This document shows, in pieces, positions 26,599 through 36,045 of a stretch of DNA of 64,000 bases; position 1 is the first letter of the stretch, and each line of letters starts with the position of its first letter. Under the pieces are notes generated by a model. That model was not told the origin of the DNA. It was given only the letters and a program-made list of their open reading frames with translations, and searched no databases. Source of the stretch: Tissierella sp032104385 (lineage in GTDB: Bacteria; Bacillota; Clostridia; Tissierellales; Tissierellaceae). The stretch spans positions 1-64,000 of the forward strand of contig NZ_DAMCHJ010000001.1 in assembly GCF_032104385.1 (NCBI RefSeq), read 5' to 3'. The position numbers were made by a program, and so were the translations under genes.

Positions 26599-27114
26599 TC
26601 ATCTGGTAATAATTACCTTTGCAGTGTAAACAGTTTCTTCTTCATTTAGTCTTTTTGCTCTATCTTCATAGCATCTGCTTACTATATTGCCATTTTTCAT
26701 ATGTTTATCTATGGTTGACAAACTACATAGACAAGGAATTTTTGTCCCATTGGATAAATATACAACTGTAGATCCTTTTTCTTCTTTAATCTTTTCAATA
26801 TATTTCATATTTATATATCCAAAGGCTCCATCGTTTTTATACATAGGTACTCTAGTTTTAAAAGGTATAAAGATATCTCTTTTGCTCAGTGGAATAGGCA
26901 CTAAATTTGGTGATGATATTAAGTTCCTATATCTTTTCTTTAATTCTCCTAAGTCAATCATATAATGTTTCCCTATAAGACGTATAATAGTTTTTATACT
27001 TTTATCTAGTATTACCGGCTCCATATCCATAGCATATATTTTAGTACAGTTCCCCCTGCCTTCTACATATTCTGGCACAATTGCCATAATATCTTTATTA
27101 AGTATATTCTCCAC
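26599..27114 (-). CDS. ComK-like transcription factor
   Basis: 171 residues. The domain order resembles Bacillus ComK: an opening IMAIVPEYVEG...CTKIYAMD, a middle RYRNLISSPNLVPIPLS, then IFIPFKTRVP, FGYINMKYIEKI and LSNGTKIPCLCS. ComK activates DNA-uptake genes in Bacillus; homologs in Clostridia are largely uncharacterised. Start choice: GGAGG lies 9 nt before the GTG at 27114; the ATG at 27174 has no site. Divergent from a small sigma factor across a ~200-bp region with repeated AGTCCTT elements. Family call rests on pattern memory, not a search. Confidence 0.7.
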   Translation of the reverse strand: MENILNKDIMAIVPEYVEGRGNCTKIYAMDMEPVILDKSIKTIIRLIGKHYMIDLGELKKRYRNLISSPNLVPIPLSKRDIFIPFKTRVPMYKNDGAFGYINMKYIEKIKEEKGSTVVYLSNGTKIPCLCSLSTIDKHMKNGNIVSRCYEDRAKRLNEEETVYTAKVIITR

Positions 27115-27171
27115 AATACCCCTCCTCCATATAACTCTTAGACTTATAATAACAGAACATATGTTTAATTG

Positions 27172-27199
27172 CAAGTCCTTTTAATTAAATAAGGACTTG
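27172..27199. promoter_or_regulatory. Inverted repeat in the ComK-like / sigma divergent region
   Basis: CAAGTCCTT (27172-27180) and AAGGACTTG (27191-27199) with a 10-nt AT spacer. Further AGTCCTT at ~27215 and AAGTCCC at ~27247 make four related half-sites in ~80 bp between the divergent regulators. A shared binding site is likely; the protein is unknown. Confidence 0.55.
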
Positions 27200-27318
27200 T
27201 AATTAGTCCTTATAACTTTCATTAATTACATATATGACTTCATTTAAGTCCCTTTTTAATATTTTAATGATAAAAATGTATATTGAACTTAAATAATTGG
27301 TATAAAGGAGGAAAATAT

Positions 27319-27870
27319 ATGTTAGATGAACTAATTAATTTGGCTATAGTAGGAAATAAAGATGCTGTAGAAGAAATTATAAATAAATTGCAGCCACTAA
27401 TTATAAGTTCAATTAGAAAATACTATAATATTGGAAAAGAATATGAAGATCTAATACAAGAAGGTAATTTAATGATTTTGGAAAGTTTAAAAACCTATGA
27501 TCCCAGCAAAGGTGTTCATTTCTTAGGATATATAAAATTAAATCTTAAATATTTATATTTAAATAAACATAAGAGAAAAATTCATCTGTCATTAAACGAA
27601 CCCATAGGAGATGAGGGGCAAGAAATAATGGAGTTTCTAATATCAGATAATAAGGAAGCCATAGATATAATATTGGAAGATGAAATAAATGCTGAACTTA
27701 AAAAAGCATTGGAAAGATTAACAGAAAGGCAAAGGGAAATAGTTATTCTTTATTATGTAAGAAATATAAGTATAAAAGAAATCAGCCAAAGACTTAGCAT
27801 AAGCTATAGAACTGTTGTAAATACTAAAACTAAGGCATTGGAAAATCTAAAGAAATATATCACAGGGTAA
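27319..27870 (+). CDS. Small sigma-70 family RNA polymerase sigma factor
   Basis: 183 residues with region 2 (~15-80, containing EYEDLIQEGNLMILESL) and region 4 (~125-180, containing LTERQREIVILYYV and the helix-turn-helix ISIKEISQRLSISYRTV); no region 1.1 or 3. It resembles compact alternative sigma factors of Clostridia. Start choice: AAAGGAGG lies directly before the ATG at 27319; an in-frame ATG at 27283 has none. No anti-sigma gene is adjacent. Divergent from the ComK-like gene, suggesting a joint developmental or competence-type circuit (inference). Confidence 0.86.
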   Translation: MLDELINLAIVGNKDAVEEIINKLQPLIISSIRKYYNIGKEYEDLIQEGNLMILESLKTYDPSKGVHFLGYIKLNLKYLYLNKHKRKIHLSLNEPIGDEGQEIMEFLISDNKEAIDIILEDEINAELKKALERLTERQREIVILYYVRNISIKEISQRLSISYRTVVNTKTKALENLKKYITG

Positions 27871-27894
27871 ATAGCACTTACCTGTGCAACTTTT

Positions 27895-27926
27895 AAGAAC
27901 CTAGGATAAAATCATCCTAGGTTCTT
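27895..27926. terminator. Bidirectional terminator between sigma factor and DegV
   Basis: A perfect 13-bp stem with a 6-nt loop and T-rich tails, serving the convergent sigma gene (+) and overlapping the DegV stop codon (27917-27919). Confidence 0.85.
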
Positions 27927-28774
27927 CCTTTTTCCGTATAGTAAACGATTCCTATTGCTCCAGGGCCCACATGAAGTCCAATTACAGGGCCAATATCCAC
28001 TATATCTATATCCTTATTTAAAACCTTTTTTAGATTATCTGCTAATTCCTTTGCTTGTTCATAGCAGTTAATATGGTGAATAATAATTTCTTGTATCTTA
28101 TAATCTAAATGATCTTTCAACATTATGTCAATCATGGATTTAATTGCTTTATTCTTTGTCCTAATAGTTTTTAATATAGTAGTCTTTCCATCTTGCACTG
28201 TTAAAATAGGTATGATTTTAAGTACATTTCCAATTAATGCACTTGCCCCACCTATTCTACCACCTTTTTTAAGATAGACTAAATTATCTGGAATAAACAG
28301 AAACCTACTTCGCTTTATATTTTTCTCTGCTATTTCCTTGACTTCATCTAAAGTCTTTCCCTCTTTAGCTGCTCTAGCAGCTACAATTGCTGCAAATCCC
28401 AATTGCATAGAATTTGAACGAGAATCTACAATTTGAATTTTTGCATCTTGGTATTCCTCTAAAATCTTTTCTTTAATCCCACAAGCACTAGCATAAGTAC
28501 CACTCATTTCTGATGATAAGAAAATACATAAAAGCTCATGTCCATTAGCAACAATATCCTTCATCTCTTTATATAATTCACCTACTGAAGGCTGTGATGA
28601 AACAGGAATTCCTTTTTCCTCCATCTTTTCATAAAATAATTCGTTTCTTATTTCTGTTTCTTTTATACTTTCATCTGGAAAAGAAACATATAAAGGTAAA
28701 ACTCTAATATCTAACTCTGCCCTAAGGTGTTCAGTAATATAGCTAGTACTATCTGTAATTATTTTTACAGCCAA
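27917..28774 (-). CDS. DegV family fatty-acid-binding protein
   Basis: 285 residues, the family norm. It opens AVKIITDSTSYI, with SSEMSGTYASA near 85-95 and the C-terminal IGLHVGPGAIGI. DegV/FakB proteins bind a fatty acid and present it to the kinase FakA; the kinase is not in this window. Start choice: GGGGGAG lies 6 nt before the TTG at 28774, giving the typical N-terminus; the ATG at 28789 lacks a site. Confidence 0.9.
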   Translation of the reverse strand: MAVKIITDSTSYITEHLRAELDIRVLPLYVSFPDESIKETEIRNELFYEKMEEKGIPVSSQPSVGELYKEMKDIVANGHELLCIFLSSEMSGTYASACGIKEKILEEYQDAKIQIVDSRSNSMQLGFAAIVAARAAKEGKTLDEVKEIAEKNIKRSRFLFIPDNLVYLKKGGRIGGASALIGNVLKIIPILTVQDGKTTILKTIRTKNKAIKSMIDIMLKDHLDYKIQEIIIHHINCYEQAKELADNLKKVLNKDIDIVDIGPVIGLHVGPGAIGIVYYTEKGRT

Positions 28775-28940
28775 TAAATTCTCCCCCATTCATAAATCCG
28801 TAAATCATCAGAAAGCTTTAAAGTTTTAGCTATACTTTCATATTAATTAATTTTGAAATTGCTCTCCAATATATTACTTATTATGATAATTTATGACAAA
28901 TTAATATAACTAGATATTACCATTTTATCACAATGATTAC

Positions 28941-28988
28941 AATATAGAAACACCTATAAGTATTTATACTTATAGGTGTTTCTATATT
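28941..28988 (-). terminator. 22-bp perfect hairpin at the nitroreductase stop
   Basis: 28941-28962 against 28967-28988 with a 4-nt loop, overlapping the last codon of the nitroreductase gene. Followed on the minus strand by TGTAATC, so the T run is weak; it may act mainly as a 3' stability element. Confidence 0.75.
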
Positions 28989-29727
28989 ATTTGTCATTTT
29001 TAAAACCCTGCTGTTTAAGCGTTGGATACACCTTTGGAAAATATACTTTATCATATACTGAGCTAATCCCTTGACTCCATGTTCTTGTCTCTTCCCCTTC
29101 TGTTCTTGCATTCATATACTCTTTGATAATGTCATCATATTGATTTATTAACCCTTCTAAATTCTTATTATATTTTTCTCTATGAATTACTGCTTCTTCT
29201 GGAAATCTCGGTTTTTTCATTGGACTTTCATCTGGAACACCTATACACATTCCTAATATAGGATATACATATTTGGGTAGTTCTAATAATTCAATGATTT
29301 CCATTGGTTCTCTCCTAACTGCACCAATAGGTACAATTCCATATCCCATTGATTCCGCAACATTCATTGCATTTGAAAAAGCAATGCCTACATCGACACT
29401 TGCTACCATTGTAGCCTCTATGGATTCAATATTTTTAAACTCTTTGTTCTGTTTTTTTAATGCCATGGCTGTTCTATAGTAATCTGCTGCAAAAACAAGA
29501 AATACAGGTGCTTCTGCAATCCATCTTTGCCCTCCAGCTAAATCAGCAATTTTTTTCTTAGTTTCCTGATTTTTTATAACTATAACACTCCATTGCTGCC
29601 CATTTATAGAAGATGGTGCAAATTGTGTGCTTTTAAGAATCTTATTTAAGTCATCTTCTTTTATATCTTCATTTTTATATTTTCTAATAGATACATGATT
29701 TGAAATAATCTCATAAACTTGACTCAT
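28987..29727 (-). CDS. Nitroreductase family flavoprotein (NfsA/FRP group)
   Basis: 246 residues. FMN-binding nitroreductase fold: SIRKYKNEDI near 13-22 (phosphate-binding Arg), FAPSSINGQQWSVIVI near 36-51, and the GYGIVPIGAVRREP loop near 128-141, with the C-terminal extension typical of NfsA/FRP-type NAD(P)H oxidoreductases. Cytosolic; reduces flavins, nitro compounds or quinones. Monocistronic. Substrate cannot be named. Confidence 0.9.
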   Translation of the reverse strand: MSQVYEIISNHVSIRKYKNEDIKEDDLNKILKSTQFAPSSINGQQWSVIVIKNQETKKKIADLAGGQRWIAEAPVFLVFAADYYRTAMALKKQNKEFKNIESIEATMVASVDVGIAFSNAMNVAESMGYGIVPIGAVRREPMEIIELLELPKYVYPILGMCIGVPDESPMKKPRFPEEAVIHREKYNKNLEGLINQYDDIIKEYMNARTEGEETRTWSQGISSVYDKVYFPKVYPTLKQQGFKNDK

Positions 29728-29824
29728 AGAATTCTTCCTTTCTATTTATAATATATCTATTTCTATTTATATACATATTCCTAGAATTTTAAACTTTTAT
29801 CTTTTATAAACAACTAATTATACG

Positions 29825-29853
29825 GAAACCACTTCATAACTGTGAAGTGGTTT
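29825..29853 (-). terminator. Terminator of the 5'-nucleotidase gene
   Basis: GAAACCACTTCA paired with its complement around 5 nt, shortly after the stop at 29860; the T run is short. Confidence 0.7.
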
Positions 29854-29859
29854 CTCTTA

Positions 29860-31929
29860 TTATTGAGGAATATATATTATTTGTCCTGGATAAATTAGAT
29901 GTGGATTTTTTAAATTATTAAATTCTGCTAATTCTTTCCATGTCTTGCCAAATGCTCTGCCTATTTTCCACAAGACATCTCCTGGTTTAACTACATATTT
30001 ATTTTGCTTTTCAGTAGAAACAAGTTTTACTTCTGGTTTTGTTTCTTTTACTGATTCTTGAATCGTCTTTGGTTTTTCCTCTATCTTTTGTTCTGGTTTT
30101 ACTTCTGCCGCTGGTTTATTAGCGATAAATTCCTTCGGAATTAAACCTTCTTTTATTAAATCTTGAGTGTTTATGGATTTTACATTATAAGTTCTTCCGT
30201 CTTCAGATGATGGAATAACTATATTTCCTTTATTTATCTCATTTATTATATACTCTCTTAATTTAGGTTCTCCAATAGTATATTCATTATATGGATCATT
30301 AAAGTCTGCACCTATTATCTCCCAATTATTATCGGTTTCAGGAGCAATTTCTCCCTTTTCTCTAATATAATCTGCTATATATGATCTTAGAGATTTTGGG
30401 TCAGATTCAAAATATGGCTCTCCACTGATAATTCCCATATTCTTCAATCCACCATATCTATAATTATTTATAGCCAATTTAAATTTATCCGTATCTTTAA
30501 CTGGCTTATCCTTGAATTTTAAATCTACAATTCTTTGTCCTTCTGGTTTAGATATATCTACCTTATATTCTACACCTTGGAACATATCATAGTTATATCC
30601 TCTAATATCTGGATTAAAGCTAATATTTATATCTCCTGGTTTAAAAGTATTATAATATTTAGCTGACCATTCCATATAATCCTTTAATTCCTTACCATTT
30701 ATCTCTATACCTATTAAGGTATTAGGATATTTGTAAATATCAAATATACTTGCATAAGTTATATCCCCAGCCTTTATATTAGAATTAGGCTGGAACAAAG
30801 CTGCTGCTGCAATATCCGCACCAGTGGCTTTAAGTTGTACTTCATTGATTAAATCTATAACTGCGGTATCTCTAATTTGCGCCTCTGGAATGCCTTTGAT
30901 TTCAGACGTTGGAATAAAATCTGCAGCAGCAACTCCTATTATATCTACTAAAAAATCTAAGGTTTTCTTATGATATTCCTTAGCATATTCTTTAAGCTCT
31001 TCTGAAGCCTTATAATCCTTTACATCTATAATCCCAACCTTATTATCAGCTAATACCCAATTATCCTTATCTTTTTTCAAAGACAAGTCAAATCTCACTA
31101 CTTGCCTGCCTGCATCTCTAGCACCACCTACTACAGTATCTTTAAATTTTTCTTTTACTGTAGCATGACTATGACCTACTAATAATGCTGCTATCTCAGG
31201 ACATCTTTCAATAATTTCCTTTGCACCATCCTTGCCATATTCCTCTTCAAAGCCAGCATGAGCTGTAGCTATAATTATATCTGATTTTTCTTTTAGCTCT
31301 TTTATGTGTTTTTCAGCTGCATCTGCCATATTTTCAAATTTTAATTCTGTAACCTTTGGACCATCCCATCTAGGAATATTAGGATTTGTTAGTCCCAATA
31401 TACCTACTTTAATACCTGCAACTTCTGCAATTGCATAAGGCTTTACAAAATAAGAATCGTCCTTATTATATTTTACATTTGCAGCAAGTATTGGAAACTC
31501 TGCTTCTTTTTCGATTTTCTTTACCATGTCTATTCCAAAATTAAACTCATGATTTCCCAAAGTCATAGCATCATATTTCATAAAATTCATCACGTCTATT
31601 ACTGGATGTGGAAGTTCTTTTTTAGTATTATACAAATCATCAGAAAGTATAGTCCCTTGAATGGTATCTCCATTATCTATAAGTAATGTATTAGGATTTT
31701 CTTTCCTGATTTCTTCTACTACAGAATAAACCTTTGCAATACCTAAATCATCTTTTTCCGTACCATCTTCATAGGACCAGTTGAAAATATTGGCATGCAT
31801 ATCTGTAGTTCCTAAAATAGTGATATTTAGTTCTTCCCTCTCTCCAAAGGATATACTTGGAAAAACAATACCAACTAAGATAAATAATAACAATGCCAAG
31901 CTGATAATTTTTCTTTCTCTTTTAAACAT
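29860..31929 (-). CDS. Secreted 5'-nucleotidase/2',3'-cyclic phosphodiesterase with LysM domain
   Basis: 689 residues. Signal peptide ~1-30, metallophosphoesterase domain ~35-290 with LGTTDMHANIF, IDNGDT, LGNHEFNFG and VGHSHA metal motifs, a 5'-nucleotidase C-terminal domain ~330-520, a Pro/Lys-rich linker and one C-terminal LysM (KYVVKPGDVLWKIG ... YPGQIIYIP). It hydrolyses extracellular nucleotides and is held to peptidoglycan by LysM. Start choice: GAGGAGGGG lies 4 nt before the ATG at 31929; an upstream in-frame TTG overlaps the site. Confidence 0.92.
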   Translation of the reverse strand: MFKRERKIISLALLLFILVGIVFPSISFGEREELNITILGTTDMHANIFNWSYEDGTEKDDLGIAKVYSVVEEIRKENPNTLLIDNGDTIQGTILSDDLYNTKKELPHPVIDVMNFMKYDAMTLGNHEFNFGIDMVKKIEKEAEFPILAANVKYNKDDSYFVKPYAIAEVAGIKVGILGLTNPNIPRWDGPKVTELKFENMADAAEKHIKELKEKSDIIIATAHAGFEEEYGKDGAKEIIERCPEIAALLVGHSHATVKEKFKDTVVGGARDAGRQVVRFDLSLKKDKDNWVLADNKVGIIDVKDYKASEELKEYAKEYHKKTLDFLVDIIGVAAADFIPTSEIKGIPEAQIRDTAVIDLINEVQLKATGADIAAAALFQPNSNIKAGDITYASIFDIYKYPNTLIGIEINGKELKDYMEWSAKYYNTFKPGDINISFNPDIRGYNYDMFQGVEYKVDISKPEGQRIVDLKFKDKPVKDTDKFKLAINNYRYGGLKNMGIISGEPYFESDPKSLRSYIADYIREKGEIAPETDNNWEIIGADFNDPYNEYTIGEPKLREYIINEINKGNIVIPSSEDGRTYNVKSINTQDLIKEGLIPKEFIANKPAAEVKPEQKIEEKPKTIQESVKETKPEVKLVSTEKQNKYVVKPGDVLWKIGRAFGKTWKELAEFNNLKNPHLIYPGQIIYIPQ

Positions 31930-32000
31930 AAAACCCCTCCTCAAATTATAATTAAAAGATATATAGTTATTATACCATAGATTTCCAAGTATTTTGCCAA

Positions 32001-32034
32001 TAAAAAAGACTCTTTGGATTATCCTTAGAGTCTA
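32001..32034 (-). terminator. Terminator of the TRAP/UxaA operon
   Basis: AGACTCT...AGAGTCT stem with an inner GGAT/ATCC pairing, followed by TTTTTTATT on the minus strand. It lies just beyond the last gene of the long operon. Confidence 0.85.
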
Positions 32035-32056
32035 AAAATATTATCTCACCATTGAT

Positions 32057-33223
32057 CTAAAGTATACAAACATTAACCCCTCTTCTTCTTATTGCAAATT
32101 CTCTACACTTTAGCCTTTCTGATTTTGTTTCCTCTCCATTAACAATTTTCATTGTGAAGTCAAATAACTCCTCTCCCACTTCTTGAATGCTCTTTGTGCC
32201 TTCTATAACTTCTCCAGTGTTTATATCTAGATTATCATTTAACCTGTTAAATGTATCAGTATTGCTTATTACCTTAATTACTGGCACTATTGGAAACCCT
32301 GTTGGAGAACCTCTTCCAGTTGTAAAATAAATCAACGAAGCTCCTCCAGCAGCCATAGCCGTCATAGACTCAACATCATGACCTGGTGCATCCATCACTA
32401 CTAATCCTTTTTTCATGGGTTTTTCACCATGTTCTAAAACCTGTTGGATTATAGTTCCTCCACCCTTTTTAATACAACCTAATGATTTTTCTTCAATTGT
32501 TGTTAATCCTCCAGCAAGATTACCAGGAGAAATATCTACTATATTGCTAGTTCCTACTCTGGCTAAATTACCTTCTGTTTCCTTTATCATTTCAAGTAAT
32601 TTATGGGCAACTTCTTCATCGGCACATTGATTGGCAAGCAAATCTTCTGCACCAACACATTCAGTTAATTCAGTCAAAATTACTGTACTACCTAACCCAA
32701 CTAATTTATCACTTACATATCCAACTACAGGATTAGCTGATAAACCAGAGTAACTATCAGATGCACCACATTCAGTTCCAAATATTAAATCTGATAAATC
32801 AGCCTCTACCCTTTTTACATTATCTGCTAATATCTTAAATTTTTCTATTATTTCCCGTGATTTTTCAATTGCTTTTACTGTGCCACCAATATCTTGTATG
32901 ATAACTTTTTCTACAACTTTTCCAGTCTTTTTTATACCCTCATAAACCTCATCCAGATTGATAGTTTCACATCCCAAACTTACCAATAGTACTGAAGCTA
33001 CATTGGGATTATTTCCCAGTCCAATAAAAGTCTTTGTTATCTCTTCATTACTGACAGGATCAAAAGTACAACCGTAAACATGAGGTATCGTTACAACCTC
33101 TGGATACTCACGTCCAATTGTTTCTACAACTGAATTTGCACAAATTACCATAGGTAACACTAGTATATGATTGCGAATTCCAATGGAACCATCGTCTCTC
33201 AAATAACCATTAAATTTATACAC
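32057..33223 (-). CDS. UxaA-family dehydratase/lyase, large subunit
   Basis: 388 residues. Catalytic core of the altronate/galactarate dehydratase superfamily: GIRNHILVLPMVICAN near 15-30, GTECGASDSYSGL near 149-161 and LTELTECVGAE near 184-194, with several conserved Cys that could bind iron. The paired small SAF subunit is encoded 3 bp upstream. Relatives include altronate dehydratase (UxaA) and (2R)-sulfolactate sulfo-lyase (SuyAB), which shares this two-gene layout, so the substrate could be a sugar acid or another 2-hydroxy acid. Last gene of the operon. Confidence 0.82.
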   Translation of the reverse strand: MYKFNGYLRDDGSIGIRNHILVLPMVICANSVVETIGREYPEVVTIPHVYGCTFDPVSNEEITKTFIGLGNNPNVASVLLVSLGCETINLDEVYEGIKKTGKVVEKVIIQDIGGTVKAIEKSREIIEKFKILADNVKRVEADLSDLIFGTECGASDSYSGLSANPVVGYVSDKLVGLGSTVILTELTECVGAEDLLANQCADEEVAHKLLEMIKETEGNLARVGTSNIVDISPGNLAGGLTTIEEKSLGCIKKGGGTIIQQVLEHGEKPMKKGLVVMDAPGHDVESMTAMAAGGASLIYFTTGRGSPTGFPIVPVIKVISNTDTFNRLNDNLDINTGEVIEGTKSIQEVGEELFDFTMKIVNGEETKSERLKCREFAIRRRGVNVCIL

Positions 33224-33226
33224 CGA

Positions 33227-33517
33227 TTACTCCTCCTTTAGTTCCTTACCTCTATTGCTTTTAATATTATGAATATGAACATGTTCTCCAGCTAATATAT
33301 CACAAACAGATGAACCAATATTTTTACCATATTTAATTATGGTTTCACCTTTAGCAATATTGTTAATAGCCACCTTATGTCCTTTTATAATGTTTTGTCT
33401 TACCACTATCTTTGTATCTAATCCTATAGCACTTAGTACCTGTCCTTCTTCAATATTATGTAAAGTGGTAACTACATTATCACTCAAATCTATAAGAATA
33501 CTATTATATTTACTCAT
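33227..33517 (-). CDS. UxaA-family dehydratase/lyase, small SAF-domain subunit
   Basis: 96 residues, a single SAF domain: KGHKVAINNIAKGETIIKYG near 45-64 and GEHVHIHNI near 77-85, characteristic of the UxaA/GarD N-terminal domain, here as a separate protein as in SuyA. It probably forms part of the active site with the large subunit encoded 3 bp downstream. It begins 1 bp after the M20 gene stop, so the three are tightly coupled. Confidence 0.85.
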   Translation of the reverse strand: MSKYNSILIDLSDNVVTTLHNIEEGQVLSAIGLDTKIVVRQNIIKGHKVAINNIAKGETIIKYGKNIGSSVCDILAGEHVHIHNIKSNRGKELKEE

Positions 33518-33518
33518 A

Positions 33519-34727
33519 CTATCTAAATCCCTCCTTCACCCTTAATTTACTAATATCATAAACAAACTTACCTAATAGCATAACTCCTATAGATAATATG
33601 TCTTCATCTAGATTGAACTTAGGATGATGTAATGGATAAATACAATCTTCTTCACTATTCATTGTTCCTAGAAAGAAATATAACCCCGGTATAGATTTCT
33701 CATATTCTGAAAAATCTTCACTTGCCATACTAGGATTAGTTATTCTTACCACATTATCTTCTCCAATTACAGTTTTTGCTGTTGATTGAACTATATTGAC
33801 TAATTCATCATCACTTACCGTTACATCAAAGCAATCTTCATATATAAATTCATACATTCCGCCATTTGCAGTGATTATTGATTCTAAAATGTCTTCCATT
33901 CTATTTTTTATCTCGTCTCTTAATTCTATATTTGTAAATCTTGTAGTTCCTGTTATTTCTACATTGTTTGGTATGGTGTTAAAGGAGTTCCCTCCAACAA
34001 TACTTCCTATAGAAATAACAACAGGTTCTATTGGATTAATATATCTGCTTGGTATTTTTTGAAAGCCTTGAATCACTTCTGAAACCATTACTGTTGGATC
34101 AATAGTAAGATGCGGACTTGAACCATGTCCACCTTTCCCAATAAGTTTTATATGAAATTTATCTCCTGCTGCCATAACCGCTCCAGATTTAATTCCTATC
34201 TTACCACTTTGTAAGTATGGCCAAATATGTAAACCAATAATTAAATTGGGCATGGGTTGGGCAAGAGCACCTTCTTCAATCATCTTCTTTGCCCCACCCA
34301 ATCCTTCTTCAGCAGGTTGAAAAATAATTCTGATCCTTGCAGGTATAAATTCTTTTAATTCTAAAAGCAGTTTAGCTATTCCTAAACCAATTGATATATG
34401 TCCATCATGTCCACAGGCATGCATCATTCCATTGTGCATTGATTGGAAGCTTAGTCCTGTATCTTCAGTAATGGGTAACGCATCAATATCAAATCTTAAT
34501 GCAACACAGTAATCTGTTATCTCTGCATTAATATCAGCAACAATCCCTGTATTAGCTATTCTCCTAGTCTCTAAGCCTAAGGATTCTAAGTAATTTAATA
34601 TTATTTCTGAGGTTTTAAACTCTTCAAAGCCTCGTTCAGGAATCTTATGAAAATTTCTTCTCAAATTAATTACTTCATCATTATTTGCTTTTATAAACTC
34701 TCTAATTAAAAAATCTAACTCTTTCAA
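33519..34727 (-). CDS. M20 family amidohydrolase
   Basis: 402 residues, M20D type. Metal motifs HACGHDGH (~104-111) and AEEGLGGA (~138-145), dimerisation domain ~185-295, and SEDFSEY near 355 providing the late metal ligand His/Glu region. Such enzymes cleave N-acyl or N-carbamoyl amino acids and similar amides. Start TTG 34727 with AGGTGA 6 nt upstream. Within a carboxylate-catabolic operon it would release an amine or acyl group from the imported compound, or recycle a by-product; the substrate is not known. Confidence 0.87.
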   Translation of the reverse strand: MKELDFLIREFIKANNDEVINLRRNFHKIPERGFEEFKTSEIILNYLESLGLETRRIANTGIVADINAEITDYCVALRFDIDALPITEDTGLSFQSMHNGMMHACGHDGHISIGLGIAKLLLELKEFIPARIRIIFQPAEEGLGGAKKMIEEGALAQPMPNLIIGLHIWPYLQSGKIGIKSGAVMAAGDKFHIKLIGKGGHGSSPHLTIDPTVMVSEVIQGFQKIPSRYINPIEPVVISIGSIVGGNSFNTIPNNVEITGTTRFTNIELRDEIKNRMEDILESIITANGGMYEFIYEDCFDVTVSDDELVNIVQSTAKTVIGEDNVVRITNPSMASEDFSEYEKSIPGLYFFLGTMNSEEDCIYPLHHPKFNLDEDILSIGVMLLGKFVYDISKLRVKEGFR

Positions 34728-34750
34728 ATAATCACCTCAGTTTACTTAGT

Positions 34751-34778
34751 ATAAATGCAGGGAATTCCCCGCATTTAT
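34751..34778 (-). other. Intercistronic palindrome
   Basis: ATAAATGC and GGGAATTCCC arms forming a nearly perfect palindrome with one A/C mismatch, between the DRE-TIM and M20 genes. No T run, so more likely an RNA processing or stability hairpin than a terminator. Confidence 0.6.
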
Positions 34779-34787
34779 ATTAAAAAT

Positions 34788-36035
34788 TTATTTAACTGTA
34801 GAATTATATATATCTAAAAACTCTTCTTCAGTAAGAACTCTTCTATGTTTTCTTCCTTCTAACTTTACCTTTTCAACTAATTTATCAATATCTTCATCTT
34901 TATATGGTAAATTCAAGCCTTCTAAATAAATTTGAATATTTTCTTTACCGCTTGAACCTCCAAGAACAATTTTCGTATTTTCTCTACCAACAATTTCTGC
35001 CAAGTAAGGCGTCATCGCAGCAGATATACCGCCTTCTTCAAGTCTAGTTTTTGCTTGTACTGGTACTCCTGATTCTAACCAAAATAATCTTTTACCTGTA
35101 ACCGGTTTATTATTATGAATAGGAATATTGGTTATCTCCTCTACCATTTTAGTGATTTTATCTATTTCCTCTAGATTAATACCAGTATCCACATTTAATA
35201 ATATTTCCAATGCAGCGGCAACTTCCTCAGTGGCAACATTACCTGTTCTCTCACCTAATCCATTTATTGAAGTATGGATACCATCAACACCTGCATATAC
35301 AGCAGCCATAACAGCTCCCATAGCCATTCCAAATTCATTATGAACATGGAATTCAACTGGAGTATCTCCTAAAGCTTCTTTTAATTCTCGAATTACATGA
35401 AATACAGCATGTGGAGTAGCCACACCAAAACTGTCCGTAAATACTACTGACTCTGGATTTGTTCTTTTAACAACTTCTGTGTATACCTTCTTAGCATAGT
35501 CCAAAGTACCCCTAGATACATCCCATCCCATAAAGGTTACCTTTAATCCTTTAGATTGCGCATATTCAATAGAATCAATAACTCTTTCTAACAGCTCATC
35601 AGTTTCTACTTTATATGCAAAGTAATTAGTGTATGGATTAACAGCGTGTTCTACTATTACCTTTGAAACGCCAGCTTTTATTGCATAATCAATATCATCT
35701 TTTCTAGCTCTGCAGAATGCAATTATTTCAGCATCTAAGTTCATATCCACTAATTTTCTAATAGCGCTTACTATATCCTCTGAAATAATTGGCATACCTA
35801 CCTCAATGCTTTTTACTCCTAATTTATCCAGTGCTACAGCAATGTCAACTCTCTCTTGTTCTGTCCAGTTTAATCCACATGTTTGTTCACCATCTCTCAG
35901 TGTAACATCATGAATATATACCTTTTTTGATGTAGTATTAGTCATAACTTCACTTAAAAAGTTCATTGGAGATACCCATTTCTTTTCATTAAAATAAGGC
36001 GTCCCTTCCATCGGCATATTTTCTATTATCTTCAC
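34788..36035 (-). CDS. DRE-TIM metallolyase (homocitrate/isopropylmalate synthase-like)
   Basis: 415 residues. TIM barrel with the family signature HDVTLRDGEQ (Arg47, Asp48, Glu50, Gln51), metal-binding FHVHNEFG (His230, His232) and GLGERTGN near 258-265. Family members condense a 2-oxo acid with acetyl-CoA or cleave such products; the short C-terminus lacks the LeuA regulatory domain, so this is not a classic leucine enzyme. In an operon with phosphotransacylase and kinase, a cleavage direction giving an acyl-CoA is attractive (inference). It follows the phosphotransacylase gene by 10 bp. Confidence 0.83.
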   Translation of the reverse strand: MKIIENMPMEGTPYFNEKKWVSPMNFLSEVMTNTTSKKVYIHDVTLRDGEQTCGLNWTEQERVDIAVALDKLGVKSIEVGMPIISEDIVSAIRKLVDMNLDAEIIAFCRARKDDIDYAIKAGVSKVIVEHAVNPYTNYFAYKVETDELLERVIDSIEYAQSKGLKVTFMGWDVSRGTLDYAKKVYTEVVKRTNPESVVFTDSFGVATPHAVFHVIRELKEALGDTPVEFHVHNEFGMAMGAVMAAVYAGVDGIHTSINGLGERTGNVATEEVAAALEILLNVDTGINLEEIDKITKMVEEITNIPIHNNKPVTGKRLFWLESGVPVQAKTRLEEGGISAAMTPYLAEIVGRENTKIVLGGSSGKENIQIYLEGLNLPYKDEDIDKLVEKVKLEGRKHRRVLTEEEFLDIYNSTVK

Positions 36036-36045
36036 AAAATCACTC

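Noticed and set aside
28917..29111. Short minus-strand frame across the nitroreductase end
   Set aside because: Runs through the 22-bp hairpin and overlaps the real gene in another frame.
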